A DNA stretch of 64,000 nucleotides from K189A clade bacterium (GCA_902565895.1 CACFGV010000003.1:1-64000); one strand, 5' to 3'; positions 23,390-33,427 are shown, numbered from the stretch's first letter. The notes: generated from the sequence alone by a model not told the origin. Numbers and translations: made by a program.

Positions 23390-24388
23390 ATGTCACAGTT
23401 GGCAAACGAGTTCATGACACCGCGAACCATAGAGGTTCAGTCAGACAGCCCATGTCGCGCGAAAGTTACCTTAGAGCCACTAGAACGCGGATTCGGCCAT
23501 ACGCTGGGCAACACCCTGCGCCGTATCTTGCTGTCTTCAATGCCTGGTTGTGCTATCACTGAGGTACAAATCGACGGTGTACTGCATGAATACAGCACCC
23601 TTGAGGGCGTCCAGGAAGATGTTATCGACATTTTACTGAATCTAAAGGACATCAGCGTGATCCTGCATAATCAGGACGAAGCAGTAATTACCTTAGCGGT
23701 CTCTGGCGCTGGAAAAGTTACTGCGGGGGATTTCCAACTTACCGAAGACGTCGAAATCGCTAACCCCGAGCATGGGGTGTGCACGTTGAACGAAAGTGGC
23801 TCCATTCGTATCGAAGCAAAAGTAACGAAGGGTCGCGGTTACGTACCGGTTGACGCCCGGGACACAGCAGAAAGCGGTGAAGAGACCCGTGCAATTGGTG
23901 TGTTGCGCTTAGATGCGTCATACAGCCCATTGCGTCGGGTGGCATATAGCGTGGAAAGCGCTCGTGTTGAGCAACGTACTGACTTGGATAAATTAATCCT
24001 GGATCTTGAAACGAACGGCACCATTGATCCTGAAGAAGCCATCCGCCGTGCTGCAACGATCTTGCAGCATCAATTGGCGGTATTCGTCGACTTGGATAAC
24101 GAAGGCGAACAGGTCGTTGAAGAGAAAGATGATGAAGTAGATCCGATTCTTATTCGTCCCGTGGATGACCTGGAGCTCACCGTACGTTCAGCGAACTGTT
24201 TGAAAGCAGAGAATATCTATTACATTGGTGACCTCATTCAGCGCACGGAAGTGGAACTTTTAAAAACCCCTAACTTGGGCAAGAAGTCGCTGACAGAAAT
24301 CAAGGACGTACTGGCTGCTCGAGGCCTTTCCTTGGGTATGCGCCTAGAGAATTGGCCGCCACCTAATTTGCATGGTGGCCGTATCTAG
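23390..24388 (+). CDS. rpoA: RNA polymerase alpha subunit
   Basis: Alpha dimers start polymerase assembly, and the C-terminal domain contacts UP-element DNA and activators. It has 332 residues (E. coli 329). The N-terminal domain shows [20 protein letters not shown]. After the acidic linker ([24 protein letters not shown]) the C-terminal domain has [20 protein letters not shown] and [21 protein letters not shown] 6-base hairpin, TGGCGC/GCGCCA (23361-23375), lies between rpsD and rpoA. A 7-base hairpin, GGTGGCC/GGCCACC (24374-24394), spans the stop codon. Confidence 0.98.
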   Translation: MSQLANEFMTPRTIEVQSDSPCRAKVTLEPLERGFGHTLGNTLRRILLSSMPGCAITEVQIDGVLHEYSTLEGVQEDVIDILLNLKDISVILHNQDEAVITLAVSGAGKVTAGDFQLTEDVEIANPEHGVCTLNESGSIRIEAKVTKGRGYVPVDARDTAESGEETRAIGVLRLDASYSPLRRVAYSVESARVEQRTDLDKLILDLETNGTIDPEEAIRRAATILQHQLAVFVDLDNEGEQVVEEKDDEVDPILIRPVDDLELTVRSANCLKAENIYYIGDLIQRTEVELLKTPNLGKKSLTEIKDVLAARGLSLGMRLENWPPPNLHGGRI

Positions 24389-24442
24389 GCCACCGCGATT
24401 GGCATAATTTAAGAAATACCAGACAAGGCATAGGAACGAACC

Positions 24443-24949
24443 ATGCGTCATCGAAAGAGTGGCAGACAGCTCAATAGGAACAGTTCGCATCGTCAAGCAA
24501 TGTTCCGCAATATGGCGGCGTCGCTGATAGAAAGCGAAGTCATCAAGACAACGCTGCCGAAAGCTAAAGAGTTGCGTCGCGTAGCGGAACCGTTGATTAC
24601 GCTGGCGAAGGAAGATTCTGTGGCGAACCGGCGTTTGGCATTCTCGCGTACTCGCAGCAAAGCCGCTGTAGGTAAATTGTTTGCAGAGCTGGGGCCGCGC
24701 TATCAGGCCCGCCCGGGTGGCTATACGCGAATACTTAAGTGTGGACACCGTGTAGGCGATGCAGCGCCTATGGCTTTCGTTGAGTTGGTTGACCGACCCA
24801 TTGTGGATGCTGAAGCGCTAGACGACGACTACGAAGGTGCTCAAGAAGTGGAAACTGACGCTGTCGAAGCTGCCGAGGAAACCACTGCAGAGGTGGTTGA
24901 AGAGCCAGAAGTCGAGTCGGAAGCTGAGTCCGACGCAGAGAAGAAGTAA
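24443..24949 (+). CDS. rplQ: 50S ribosomal protein L17 with acidic tail
   Basis: L17 sits near the tunnel exit. The core (about 120 residues) shows [44 protein letters not shown] and [28 protein letters not shown]-like sequence. The product is 168 residues against 127 in E. coli. The extra C-terminal part is very acidic ([16 protein letters not shown] at the end). No terminator follows; the aminotransferase gene starts six bases after the stop. Confidence 0.95.
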   Translation: MRHRKSGRQLNRNSSHRQAMFRNMAASLIESEVIKTTLPKAKELRRVAEPLITLAKEDSVANRRLAFSRTRSKAAVGKLFAELGPRYQARPGGYTRILKCGHRVGDAAPMAFVELVDRPIVDAEALDDDYEGAQEVETDAVEAAEETTAEVVEEPEVESEAESDAEKK

Positions 24950-24955
24950 CTTCCC

Positions 24956-26068
24956 ATGGGCGCTAGTTTTCATCCAACCCCCAGAACGCTTATGGGCCCG
25001 GGCCCGTCGGACGTGCATCCGCGAGTATTGGGCGCAATGGGCAAAGCAACGATTGGGCACCTTGATCCTGATTTCGTCGCCTTGATGGAGGACATCAAGG
25101 AACTGTTGCGCTACTGCTTCAAGACCAAAAACACTCTGACTTTGCCACTGTCGGCCCCCGGTTCCGCAGCTATGGAAGCAGCCTATGCCAATTTATTGGA
25201 GCCAGGGGATAAGGCGATTGTTTGCATCAACGGTGTTTTCGGCATGCGCATGGCAGAGAACGTGCGTCGAATGGGTGGTGAATTGGTCACTGTTGAGGAC
25301 GAGTGGGGTACGCCGGTAAGTGCAGACAAGCTCAAGGCCGCATTGCAACAGCACCCAGACGCCAAAATCGTTGGATTCGTGCACGCAGAAACCTCTACTG
25401 GCGTGTGTTCTGATGCCAAAACACTGTGTGCGCTGGCCCGGGAAGCGGACTGCCTAACCATCGTAGATTCTGTAACCGGTTTGGCTGGGGTGGAATTGTT
25501 GGTTGACGAATGGGGCGCTGATGTGACGTATTCGGGCACCCAAAAGTGTTTGTCTGCGCCCCCTGGAATCAGTTTGATTACCTTCAGCGAAAAAGCCGCA
25601 GCACACGTGCAGGCGCGAAACACGCCGGTTCAGAGCTGGTTCTTAGATTTATCCTTGTTAATGGCTTATTGGCAGGGCGATGGCGCTCGTACCTATCACC
25701 ATACGGCTCCGGTCAACGCGATGTACGGCCTTCACGAAGCGCTGTTGATGGTGCAGGAAGAGGGCCTGGAAAACTCTTGGCAACGGCATCGTGCGATGCA
25801 TGACGAATTGGCGAAGGGTGTTCAGGACCTTGGACTTAGTTTTGTCGTGGACGCAGAACATCGCCTGCCCCAGTTGAACTTAGTGCGGTGCCCTGAAGGC
25901 ATCGACGAAGCTGCGGTGCGCAAGCGTTTACTGCAAGAGTACAACCTAGAAATAGGCGCTGGACTTGGCGCTTTCTCAGGCAAGGTCTGGCGAATCGGGC
26001 TTATGGGTTATTCTGCACGCTTGGAGAACATTCAGCTTTGCATTAGCGCGCTGCGCAACTGCATCTAA
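24956..26068 (+). CDS. Alanine-glyoxylate/serine-glyoxylate aminotransferase family protein
   Basis: This is a class V PLP-dependent aminotransferase of 370 residues. The cofactor lysine is K197 in TYSGTQKCLSAPPG. Other family features are GPGPSDVHPRVLGAM, SAPGSAAMEAA, VHAETSTGV and VDSVTGLAGVELLVDEWG. Relatives transfer amino groups from alanine or serine to glyoxylate, in photorespiratory-like glyoxylate and serine metabolism; the exact donor cannot be read here. It begins six bases after rplQ with only a weak ribosome-binding site inside the rplQ tail, so it probably shares the ribosomal transcript. It converges on uvrA with 7 bases between stops and no clear terminator. Confidence 0.9.
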   Translation: MGASFHPTPRTLMGPGPSDVHPRVLGAMGKATIGHLDPDFVALMEDIKELLRYCFKTKNTLTLPLSAPGSAAMEAAYANLLEPGDKAIVCINGVFGMRMAENVRRMGGELVTVEDEWGTPVSADKLKAALQQHPDAKIVGFVHAETSTGVCSDAKTLCALAREADCLTIVDSVTGLAGVELLVDEWGADVTYSGTQKCLSAPPGISLITFSEKAAAHVQARNTPVQSWFLDLSLLMAYWQGDGARTYHHTAPVNAMYGLHEALLMVQEEGLENSWQRHRAMHDELAKGVQDLGLSFVVDAEHRLPQLNLVRCPEGIDEAAVRKRLLQEYNLEIGAGLGAFSGKVWRIGLMGYSARLENIQLCISALRNCI

Positions 26069-26075
26069 ACGGCAG

Positions 26076-28904
26076 CTAGTGCTTCAACAGAGGGCCTAAA
26101 AACCTTCCGGTGTGGGACTTTTTGACCTTAGCCACTTGTTCTGGGGTGCCCGTAGCGATGATTTCGCCACCTCCTGATCCGCCCTCTGGACCCAGATCGA
26201 TAACCCAATCTGCGGTTTTCACCACATCTAAGTTATGTTCGATCACAACGATGGTATTGCCCTGGTCCCGCAGGCGATGCAAGACCTCTAACAATTGTGC
26301 AATGTCTTGAAAATGTAAGCCGGTTGTTGGCTCGTCGAGTATGTACAAAGTTTGGCCAGTGTCGCGTTTTGATAATTCACGAGAGAGTTTAACCCGCTGG
26401 GCCTCACCGCCAGACAGCGTAGTCGCAGACTGGCCTAGTCGAATGTAAGACAGACCGACATCTACCAAGGTTTCTAATTTGCGGGCAAGCATTGGTACTG
26501 CGGAAAAAAACTCATGAGCTTCTTCGATGGTCATTTCCAGCACTTCGTTGATGTTTTTGCCCTTGTAACGAATATCCAAAGTTTCGCGGTTATAACGTTT
26601 GCCGTGGCAGACATCGCACGACACGTAGATGTCGGGCAAGAAATGCATTTCTACTTTTATAACGCCATCACCTTGGCAAGCCTCGCAGCGCCCCCCTTTG
26701 ACGTTAAAACTAAAGCGTCCTGGTTTATACCCTCGCGCTCTTGCCTCGGGCACCTGAGCAAACAGTTCGCGAATTGGGGTAAACAGTCCCGTGTACGTAG
26801 CCGGATTAGACCGAGGGGTGCGCCCAATAGGGCTTTGATCAATGTCTACCACTTTATCCAGGTGATGTAGACCGTCGATTGCCTCGAAGGGACGGGGTTT
26901 CAGTGTGGTTGCTTTATTAAGCTCAGTGGCTGCCAAGGGATACAGTGTGTGGTTTATGAGGGTAGATTTGCCGGATCCGGACACCCCGGTTATGCAGGTG
27001 AAGAGCCCGCATGGGATGTTAAGACTGACGTTTTGCAGATTGTTCCCCGTCGCGCCACTTAAGATAAGTAATTTCTCTTGGTCAATAGCCGTACGCTTTT
27101 TTGGAACGGTAATTTGTTTTTTGCCACTTAAATATTGCCCGGTAATGGAGGTTTTATTGGCTGCGACTTCTTTGAAGGTACCCTGTGCAATGATGTTACC
27201 GCCATGCACACCGGCACCTGGACCAATGTCGATCAAATGATCCGCCCGTCGCATGGCTTCCTCGTCGTGTTCCACCACCAGTACGGTATTGCCGAGATCC
27301 CGCAAATGCTCCAGAGTCTTCAGCAAGCGCTCGTTATCCCTTTGATGCAAACCAATAGAGGGTTCATCGAGAATGTACATAACCCCCACGAGACCAGCAC
27401 CGATTTGGCTGGCTAAACGTATGCGCTGGGCTTCACCGCCGGACAGGGTCTCTGCACTCCGATCAAGCGTCAAGTAGTTCAGGCCAACATCCACTAAAAA
27501 TTGTAGTCGCGCTTGAATTTCTTTGAGGATCTTCTCCGCGATGGTGGCTTTTTGGCCACGCAGTTTGAGTTTGGCAAAGTGATCCAGAGTTGCTGCGACC
27601 GATCCGTGAGTTACGTCTGGCAGGTTGGTTCCCCCAATAAAGACATGACGAGACTCTTCTCGCAAGCGTGTGCCGCTGCAATCAGGGCAATCTGCTACGC
27701 GCAGGTATTTCTGCAGGTTTTCTCTAACCATTGAAGAATCGGTTTCGCGGAAGCGACGCTCCATATTCGGCAGCACACCCTCAAAACGGTGGCGGCGCCG
27801 AATAATGTCGCCGCGATCATTGGCGTAGCTAAAGTCGATCTGTTGTTTGCCGCTGCCATGCAGAATGGCATCGCGGTGTTTTTTGCTGAGTTTCTTAAAG
27901 GGCACCTCAACGTTAAAACCAAAGTGATCGGCTAATGAGCTGAGCATATGAAAGTAGTAAATGTTGCGCCGATCCCAACCGCGGATTGCACCCTCGGCAA
28001 GGGTCAGATCCGGATCAGCAACCACCAAGTCCTCGTCGAAAAATTGCGTAACCCCTAGACCATCACAACTGCCGCAGGCTCCCGCCGGATTGTTGAATGA
28101 GAACATCCGGGGTTCCAGCTCGGCAATCGCGTAACCGCAACTTGGGCAGGCGAACTTAGCGGAGAAGACGATGGGATCGGCAGACTCATCATCCATATCC
28201 ATGACCAACGCGACACCATCAGACAGCTCGAGCGCAGTTTCAAAGCTCTCCGCCAAACGTTGAGCTACATCATCGCGTACCCGTACTCGGTCAATCACCG
28301 CCTCAATAGAGTGCTTTTTGTTCTTGTCTAAAGCTGGAGCCTCGTCGAGATCTACCACCAGACTGTTGATGCGCACGCGCACAAAACCGTTGCTGCGAAG
28401 TTCTTGGAAGACGTGTAAATGTTCGCCTTTGCGCTCGTCAACGATGGGCGCCAGAACCATGACCCGCTTGTTGTCTAGCTGCTCCAATACCAGATCGACC
28501 ATTTGGCTGACGGTTTGCGCGTCCAATGGTAAGTCGTGGGTGGGGCAGCGAGGCTCACCGACCCGGGCGTACAGCAAGCGCAAATAGTCGTATATTTCGG
28601 TGATCGTACCCACGGTGGAGCGCGGGTTGTGCGAGGTCGATTTTTGTTCGATCGAAATGGCTGGTGACAGTCCCTCAATGTGGTCAACGTCAGGTTTTTC
28701 CATCATCGACAAAAACTGTCTTGCGTAAGCGGACAAAGATTCTACATATCGACGTTGGCCTTCAGCGTACAGTGTGTCGAATGCGAGAGACGATTTTCCG
28801 GATCCGGAGAGACCGGTAATGATGACCAGCTTGTCTCGAGGAATGTCTAAATCAACATTGCGTAGGTTGTGTGTGCGTGCGCCTTTGACCGATATAGTGT
28901 CCAA
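26076..28904 (-). CDS. uvrA: Excinuclease ABC subunit A
   Basis: UvrA is the damage-recognition ATPase of nucleotide excision repair. From a TTG at 28904 it has 942 residues (E. coli 940) and starts [17 protein letters not shown], matching the family N-terminus exactly. An ATG at 29033 would add 43 residues with no homology. Walker A motifs are GLSGSGKSS (31-39) and, in the second half, [10 protein letters not shown]. The ABC signatures are LSGGEAQR, twice. Zinc modules are [13 protein letters not shown], with CGSC, and CEACQGDG with CDVC. ssb is transcribed divergently. I see no canonical LexA box between them. Confidence 0.96.
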   Translation of the reverse strand: MDTISVKGARTHNLRNVDLDIPRDKLVIITGLSGSGKSSLAFDTLYAEGQRRYVESLSAYARQFLSMMEKPDVDHIEGLSPAISIEQKSTSHNPRSTVGTITEIYDYLRLLYARVGEPRCPTHDLPLDAQTVSQMVDLVLEQLDNKRVMVLAPIVDERKGEHLHVFQELRSNGFVRVRINSLVVDLDEAPALDKNKKHSIEAVIDRVRVRDDVAQRLAESFETALELSDGVALVMDMDDESADPIVFSAKFACPSCGYAIAELEPRMFSFNNPAGACGSCDGLGVTQFFDEDLVVADPDLTLAEGAIRGWDRRNIYYFHMLSSLADHFGFNVEVPFKKLSKKHRDAILHGSGKQQIDFSYANDRGDIIRRRHRFEGVLPNMERRFRETDSSMVRENLQKYLRVADCPDCSGTRLREESRHVFIGGTNLPDVTHGSVAATLDHFAKLKLRGQKATIAEKILKEIQARLQFLVDVGLNYLTLDRSAETLSGGEAQRIRLASQIGAGLVGVMYILDEPSIGLHQRDNERLLKTLEHLRDLGNTVLVVEHDEEAMRRADHLIDIGPGAGVHGGNIIAQGTFKEVAANKTSITGQYLSGKKQITVPKKRTAIDQEKLLILSGATGNNLQNVSLNIPCGLFTCITGVSGSGKSTLINHTLYPLAATELNKATTLKPRPFEAIDGLHHLDKVVDIDQSPIGRTPRSNPATYTGLFTPIRELFAQVPEARARGYKPGRFSFNVKGGRCEACQGDGVIKVEMHFLPDIYVSCDVCHGKRYNRETLDIRYKGKNINEVLEMTIEEAHEFFSAVPMLARKLETLVDVGLSYIRLGQSATTLSGGEAQRVKLSRELSKRDTGQTLYILDEPTTGLHFQDIAQLLEVLHRLRDQGNTIVVIEHNLDVVKTADWVIDLGPEGGSGGGEIIATGTPEQVAKVKKSHTGRFLGPLLKH

Positions 28905-29010
28905 CGTAGTCGCTCTCGATGATGATGTTGAAGGCGATCCAACATAACTGGATCGTGGTATGCCAGCAACAGTATGCGAGCGTCGGTGTGATGGTTGTGT
29001 GCAAATGTGT

Positions 29011-29039
29011 TTGGTTAGGACCAACAGCGGCATTACACT
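29011..29039 (+). promoter_or_regulatory. Weak candidate promoter for ssb
   Basis: TTGGTT (29011-29016) and TACACT (29034-29039) are separated by 17 bases, 34 bases upstream of the ssb start. The hexamers match the consensus only in part, so this is tentative. Confidence 0.25.
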
Positions 29040-29072
29040 ACCTGCATTGGTATTGCACTGGCGGAGAACAAC

Positions 29073-29543
29073 ATGGCGAGAGGCGTTAACAAAGTCATCT
29101 TAGTGGGCAACCTTGGCCGTGATCCAGAAACTCGTTATGCGCAAAACGGCACCGCTGTTACGCGTTTTAGCGTAGCGACATCAGAATCTTGGCGTGACCG
29201 AACGTCTGGCGAACAACAAGAGCGAACGGAATGGCACAACGTTGTTTGTTTTGCGCGATTGGCAGAAATAGCCGGCGAGTATTTGCGCAAAGGTTCTAAG
29301 GTCTATATCGAAGGGCAGCTAAGAACGTCGAGTTGGGAAGCCGACGGGCAAAAGAAATACCGAACTGAGGTGAACGCACGCGAAATGCAAATGCTCGACA
29401 GTCGTAGCAGCATGGATGCCGGTTCGGGCGCACCTCCATCTGGCTTTAGCCCTGCACCGTCTCAGGCGCCTGCAGGCATGTCTATGGACAATGCACCCAC
29501 ATTGTCAGATGACACCGATTTCGAAGACGACATTCCGTTCTGA
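29073..29543 (+). CDS. ssb: Single-stranded DNA-binding protein
   Basis: SSB coats single-stranded DNA in replication, recombination and repair. It has 156 residues. The OB fold starts [22 protein letters not shown], followed by [36 protein letters not shown] and [13 protein letters not shown] Pro/Ala/Ser-rich linker leads to the acidic tip [11 protein letters not shown], the protein-interaction tail that binds partners such as Exo I and RecQ. GGAG precedes the ATG. The gene is divergent from uvrA and convergent with uppP (8 bases apart). Confidence 0.97.
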   Translation: MARGVNKVILVGNLGRDPETRYAQNGTAVTRFSVATSESWRDRTSGEQQERTEWHNVVCFARLAEIAGEYLRKGSKVYIEGQLRTSSWEADGQKKYRTEVNAREMQMLDSRSSMDAGSGAPPSGFSPAPSQAPAGMSMDNAPTLSDDTDFEDDIPF

Positions 29544-29550
29544 TCGCAAA

Positions 29551-30384
29551 TCAGTTGGTCCACGCAATGATAGAAAAGAGCGTGAGCCCCAGAGCTATGC
29601 GGTAATAGACATAAGGGCGCATCCCAGTGCGCTCTACTAAGCGAATAAAAACGTGTATGCAGGCGTAGGCACTGATGCCAGCCAGTGCTGCAGCGCTGAG
29701 CATAGTCACGGCCTCCGCAAGCATTTCCTTAAGACTGATATCTAACAGCATCAACATTTGCGCACCCAGAATGGTGGGAATAGCCAACAAAAATGAGAAC
29801 CGTGCGCTCTGAGAGCGGCCCAAACCGATGAGCAGCGCGGCAGTCATAGTAATGCCTGAACGTGATGTACCTGGTATCAGAGCAATGCACTGGGCCAGAC
29901 CAATCCAACCAGCGACGGAAAAAGACATGGTCTTGTGTTGCTGGGGACGCGTGTCTGCGTACCAAAGCACTAAGCCAAAGAGCAGTGTCGTAGTGGCAAT
30001 AACAGTGATCGAGCGAAGTTCGCTATCAATAAAATCTTTGGCAACGAAACCGATAATGACGATGGGGAGCGTGGCGAACGCCAGTTGCAAAACCTGACGC
30101 AGTTGAGGATCGCCCGCAGTTGCGCTGAGCGTAGATCTGAATCCGTAACGTCTCACTTGGGAAGGCGCACTAAGAGTAGCTTGCAGCATGTCTACAAGTT
30201 CGGTCTTAAAGTAGACCACTACCGCCACAAGGGTGCCAAAGTGAACCGCCACATCAAAAGCCAAGCCTTGGTCAGGCCAATCAGACAGTTGAGCGGGAAG
30301 GATCAAATGCGCGGAGCTAGAGATCGGTAAAAACTCGGTGATACCCTGAATCAAACTCAGAACGATGAGTTGTAACCAATCCAT
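29551..30384 (-). CDS. uppP: Undecaprenyl-diphosphatase
   Basis: This integral membrane enzyme (277 residues) dephosphorylates undecaprenyl diphosphate, recycling the lipid carrier for peptidoglycan and other envelope polymers. The family motifs are IQGITEFLPISSSAHLIL near the N-terminus and PGTSRSGITMTAALLIGLGRS in the C-terminal half, which together form the active site. Several hydrophobic segments follow. GAGGA lies 9 bases before the ATG on the minus strand. Also known as bacA; extra dosage gives bacitracin tolerance in E. coli. Confidence 0.95.
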   Translation of the reverse strand: MDWLQLIVLSLIQGITEFLPISSSAHLILPAQLSDWPDQGLAFDVAVHFGTLVAVVVYFKTELVDMLQATLSAPSQVRRYGFRSTLSATAGDPQLRQVLQLAFATLPIVIIGFVAKDFIDSELRSITVIATTTLLFGLVLWYADTRPQQHKTMSFSVAGWIGLAQCIALIPGTSRSGITMTAALLIGLGRSQSARFSFLLAIPTILGAQMLMLLDISLKEMLAEAVTMLSAAALAGISAYACIHVFIRLVERTGMRPYVYYRIALGLTLFSIIAWTN

Positions 30385-30386
30385 AG

Positions 30387-30410
30387 GGACATGTCCTCAA
30401 TTGACGTCAA
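30387..30410. repeat. Two perfect 10-base palindromes in a divergent region
   Basis: GGACATGTCC (30387-30396) and TTGACGTCAA (30401-30410) lie four bases apart between uppP (minus) and the LON-domain gene (plus). The first overlaps the uppP ribosome-binding region. Such symmetric sites are typical of dimeric repressor operators; no regulator is known. Confidence 0.35.
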
Positions 30411-30435
30411 GCGAGAGCAGCGTCGAAGCATAGCA

Positions 30436-30465
30436 TTGGCAGTCACTGAACATCGCGGATATAGT
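30436..30465 (+). promoter_or_regulatory. Candidate promoter for the LON-domain gene
   Basis: TTGGCA (30436-30441) and TATAGT (30460-30465) are 18 bases apart, each matching the sigma-70 consensus at five of six bases. Transcription would start about 20 bases before the GTG at 30493. Confidence 0.6.
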
Positions 30466-30492
30466 TTCGGCCTATTTTAACGCGAGAATCCA

Positions 30493-31125
30493 GTGTCAAA
30501 GGAGCCACAAACAGTCGTCGACGGCCAGATTAACATGCCAATCTTTCCGTTACGCACCGTATTGTTTCCTGGTGGCATTCTGCCTTTACGTATTTTTGAA
30601 CCCAGATACGTCGATATGATTCGGTGGTGTATGCGTGAACAAGCAACCTTTGGGGTGGTGTTATTGCGTCAGGGTAGTGAAGTGAATACGCCTGCTGGCG
30701 CAGCTGGTAATGATCGAGAACTTTTTAAGATCGGAACCGAGGCGGAAATTATTGACTTTAATCAGGCCGACAACGGTCTTTTAGGTATCGTTGCCCAAGG
30801 GCGACGAAAGTTCTCGATCGTCGACACCAACGAAAAAAAAGATGGTCTGTTGTTGGCGAGCGTACAGTATTTGCCCGAAGAAGCCGTTGGCGAACTTACT
30901 GACGAACACGAAACCCTAGTCGCGGTGCTAAAAGACCTGTTGCAACATCCGTTGATCCAGCAACTGAACCCAGAGGTGGATTTGCAACAAGCGCGTTCCG
31001 TGAGTTATCGACTGGCTGATCTTTTACCGCTAGAGCCGGAAATAAAACAAGCTCTGCTCCAAATGAATTGGCCCAAGGAACGTCTCAGTGAACTGCGTCG
31101 ATTGGTGGGCAAATTTCGTGGCTAG
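30493..31125 (+). CDS. LON substrate-binding domain protein
   Basis: This 210-residue protein consists of the N-terminal (substrate-binding) domain of Lon protease only. Typical sequence is MPIFPLRTVLFPGGILPLRIFEPRYVDMIRWC, here within residues 15-46. There is no AAA+ or serine-lysine protease domain. Stand-alone LON-domain proteins are widespread in proteobacteria and their role is not settled. The start is taken as GTG at 30493; an internal ATG at 30535 would begin directly at MPIFPLRTV. It precedes proA by 27 bases. Confidence 0.85.
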   Translation: MSKEPQTVVDGQINMPIFPLRTVLFPGGILPLRIFEPRYVDMIRWCMREQATFGVVLLRQGSEVNTPAGAAGNDRELFKIGTEAEIIDFNQADNGLLGIVAQGRRKFSIVDTNEKKDGLLLASVQYLPEEAVGELTDEHETLVAVLKDLLQHPLIQQLNPEVDLQQARSVSYRLADLLPLEPEIKQALLQMNWPKERLSELRRLVGKFRG

Positions 31126-31152
31126 CGGTCAAAGGATCCTTATAATTACTGC

Positions 31153-32415
31153 ATGAACCAGATAACTATCCCGACGATGCAAGAAATGGGCGCCGCCGCC
31201 CGAAGCGCGTCACGCGCGCTGGCGGTAGCTTCTACCGCGACCAAATCGGCGGCCTTGGTTGCCATAGCAAATGCCCTTGATGCTGACCGTGAGCCTATAA
31301 AACAAGCAAATGCCGCTGACATGGCGGCAGCGGATGATAACAACGTGGATCAGCCGTTGGTAGACCGCTTGTTTCTTGGCGACAAAGGCATCGATCAGAT
31401 GATTGAAGGCTTAATGCAAATTGATGCGCTGAAGGATCCCATTGGCGAAGTTACAGACCTCAACTATAGACCCACGGGTATTCAGATCGGCAAGATGCGT
31501 GTGCCCCTGGGTGTGATCGGAATGATTTATGAATCACGTCCAAATGTAACTGTCGATGCAGCCGCGTTGTGCCTCAAAGCAGGCAATGCATGCATTTTGC
31601 GAGGCGGCTCCGAGGCGTTTTCGTCGAATCAAGCTATTGCCAAGTGTGTAACCGCAGGCATCACCGCCGCTGGGCTGCCGAAAGCGAGTGTACAGTTAGT
31701 GGCTACAACAGATCGTACCGCTGTGGGTGAACTGTTGAAGTTGGACGAATTTGTGGACGTGATAGTTCCCAGAGGCGGAAAAGGCCTAATCGAACGGGTC
31801 AGCAACGAGACGCGCATTCCTGTTATCAAACATCTGGACGGGATTTGCCATGTTTACATCGATTCTGAAGCCGATCCGAATAAGGCCGTAGCGCTGGCTT
31901 TTAATTCCAAGGCTGAAAAATTCGCAGTATGTAATGCGATGGAGACGCTGTTGGTCCACAAGGATATCGCGCCAACAGTATTACCGCCGTTGGCAGAAAT
32001 GTTGGCAACTGCCGATGTTGAGTTGCGAGGCTGTGAAAAAGCCCGGGCGATTGTACCGATGAATGCCGCCAGTGCAGCGGACTGGACGGAGGAATACTTG
32101 GGGCCGATTCTGGCTATCAAGGTGGTCGACGACTTAGCGGTTGCGGTAGATCATATCAATCAATTCGGTTCAGGGCATACCGACGTTATCGTCACTGAGA
32201 ACTACAGCCACTCAAGAGCGTTCATTCAGGCAGTAGATTCCGCCTCGGTTATGGTCAACGCCTCGTCGCAATTCGCCGACGGGTTTGAATACGGCTTGGG
32301 TGCTGAAGTCGGTATCTCAACGGATAAGCTGCATGCGCGCGGTCCGGTTGGTCTTGAGGGTCTGACATCCCAGAAGTACGTTGTTTATGGCAGTGGTGAA
32401 ATTCGTAAGCGCTAG
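31153..32415 (+). CDS. proA: Glutamate-5-semialdehyde dehydrogenase (gamma-glutamyl phosphate reductase)
   Basis: ProA reduces gamma-glutamyl phosphate with NADPH to glutamate semialdehyde, the second step of proline synthesis. It has 420 residues (E. coli 417). Family motifs are [26 protein letters not shown]-like, [21 protein letters not shown], the catalytic cysteine in [13 protein letters not shown] and [19 protein letters not shown] perfect TATAAT at 31141-31146 lies 6 bases before the ATG, so a very short or absent 5' leader is possible. AAGGAT lies too far upstream (15 bases) to be an ideal ribosome-binding site. Confidence 0.96.
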   Translation: MNQITIPTMQEMGAAARSASRALAVASTATKSAALVAIANALDADREPIKQANAADMAAADDNNVDQPLVDRLFLGDKGIDQMIEGLMQIDALKDPIGEVTDLNYRPTGIQIGKMRVPLGVIGMIYESRPNVTVDAAALCLKAGNACILRGGSEAFSSNQAIAKCVTAGITAAGLPKASVQLVATTDRTAVGELLKLDEFVDVIVPRGGKGLIERVSNETRIPVIKHLDGICHVYIDSEADPNKAVALAFNSKAEKFAVCNAMETLLVHKDIAPTVLPPLAEMLATADVELRGCEKARAIVPMNAASAADWTEEYLGPILAIKVVDDLAVAVDHINQFGSGHTDVIVTENYSHSRAFIQAVDSASVMVNASSQFADGFEYGLGAEVGISTDKLHARGPVGLEGLTSQKYVVYGSGEIRKR

Positions 32416-32433
32416 CTGTTCGGGCGCCTGCAG

Positions 32434-33084
32434 ATGCTGATTGGCCTTTATGGAGGCACCTTCGATCCGGTGCACCTTGGGCACCTAAATGCTGCAAGTG
32501 CGGTTAAACAATATTTGGGTTTAGACGAGGTCCGATTAGTGTTGAATGCCCAACCGGCTCATAAACAAGCCGAGTGTGCGTCAGCTGAGCATCGTTGGTC
32601 TATGTTGTATGCAGCCTGTGCCAATAGAGCGGGGCTGGTTGCTGACAATACGGAACTGCTGCGAGGCGGCCGATCCTATACCATCGACACACTGCGAACC
32701 GTGCAGCAGCAAAATCCAAGCGCCGTTTTATGTTGGATCGTCGGCGAAGATTCTTTTGCAACACTGCCTTCCTGGCATCGTTGGCAAGCTATGTTGGACT
32801 ATTGCAACTTTGTCGTACTTAACCGACCAGGGCAGGTCGTGGGATGGCCATTGCAGCTCACCGCACTGTATAACAAGCGTCGATGCCTTCAGCTTGATCC
32901 ATCCCACAGTGGCCAAGTATTGAAGCTAGATTTGCCGATGCTCGAGATTTCGTCAACGGAAATACGTCAGCGGATTGCTTCAGGCCGGTGTTGCGGTGAC
33001 ATGATCGACGCTGACGTCGATGAATATATCCGCGATAATCATCTATACATAAATCATTCACCAACGAGGGAGACCCCGATTTGA
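32434..33084 (+). CDS. nadD: Nicotinate-nucleotide adenylyltransferase
   Basis: NadD converts nicotinate mononucleotide and ATP to deamido-NAD. It has 216 residues. The nucleotidyltransferase signatures are GGTFDPVHLGH (7-17, including the HxGH active site) and ISSTEIRQRI near the C-terminus. The mid-region RGGRSYTIDTLRTV and WIVGEDSFATLPSWHRW is typical. Its stop overlaps the TTG start of rsfS. Confidence 0.95.
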   Translation: MLIGLYGGTFDPVHLGHLNAASAVKQYLGLDEVRLVLNAQPAHKQAECASAEHRWSMLYAACANRAGLVADNTELLRGGRSYTIDTLRTVQQQNPSAVLCWIVGEDSFATLPSWHRWQAMLDYCNFVVLNRPGQVVGWPLQLTALYNKRRCLQLDPSHSGQVLKLDLPMLEISSTEIRQRIASGRCCGDMIDADVDEYIRDNHLYINHSPTRETPI

Positions 33085-33425
33085 CGCCCAGTGAATTGTG
33101 CAAAAGCATGGTTGCAGCGCTTGAGGACATGAAAGGCCAGGAAATACTGTCAATCAACGTATCGAAATTGACGCCAATGACCGACCACATGATTTTAGTA
33201 AGCGGTGGCTCGAATCGGCACGTAAAAGCTCTGGTGGATGCCGCCACTGAATCGTCGAAAGCCCTTGGTGTTCAGCCACTTGGCGTGGAGGGCCGCGAGA
33301 ATTACGAGTGGGTATTAGTGGATCTGGGTGATGTACTGATCCATGTCATGAACGCAGAAGCACGAGGTTTTTACGAGCTGGAAAGACTCTGGGCCGATAC
33401 TGCTCCGGACAGCGGGCAGCTGTAG
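33081..33425 (+). CDS. rsfS: Ribosome silencing factor RsfS
   Basis: RsfS binds L14 and blocks subunit joining under nutrient limitation. It has 114 residues from a TTG start at 33081 that overlaps the nadD stop. Conserved sequence includes LEDMKGQEILSINVSKLTPMTDHMILVSG-like, NRHVKALVD and YEWVLVDLGDVLIHVMNAEARGFYELERLW-like. The nadD-rsfS-rlmH arrangement is conserved in gammaproteobacteria. Confidence 0.95.
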   Translation: MTPSELCKSMVAALEDMKGQEILSINVSKLTPMTDHMILVSGGSNRHVKALVDAATESSKALGVQPLGVEGRENYEWVLVDLGDVLIHVMNAEARGFYELERLWADTAPDSGQL

Positions 33426-33427
33426 TA

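Noticed and set aside
23368-23562. Small frame overlapping the start of rpoA
   Set aside because: It overlaps a conserved gene in another frame with no family resemblance.
24950-24955. Terminator after rplQ
   Set aside because: Only six bases separate the genes and no hairpin with T tract occurs at the end of rplQ.
29031-29033. ATG start for uvrA at 29033
   Set aside because: It adds 43 residues with no family resemblance and overlaps the probable ssb promoter; TTG at 28904 matches the family N-terminus.
28905-29072. LexA (SOS) box between uvrA and ssb
   Set aside because: E. coli has one here, but no CTG-N10-CAG site of acceptable quality was found; CTGGATCGTGGTATGCCAG has the wrong spacing.
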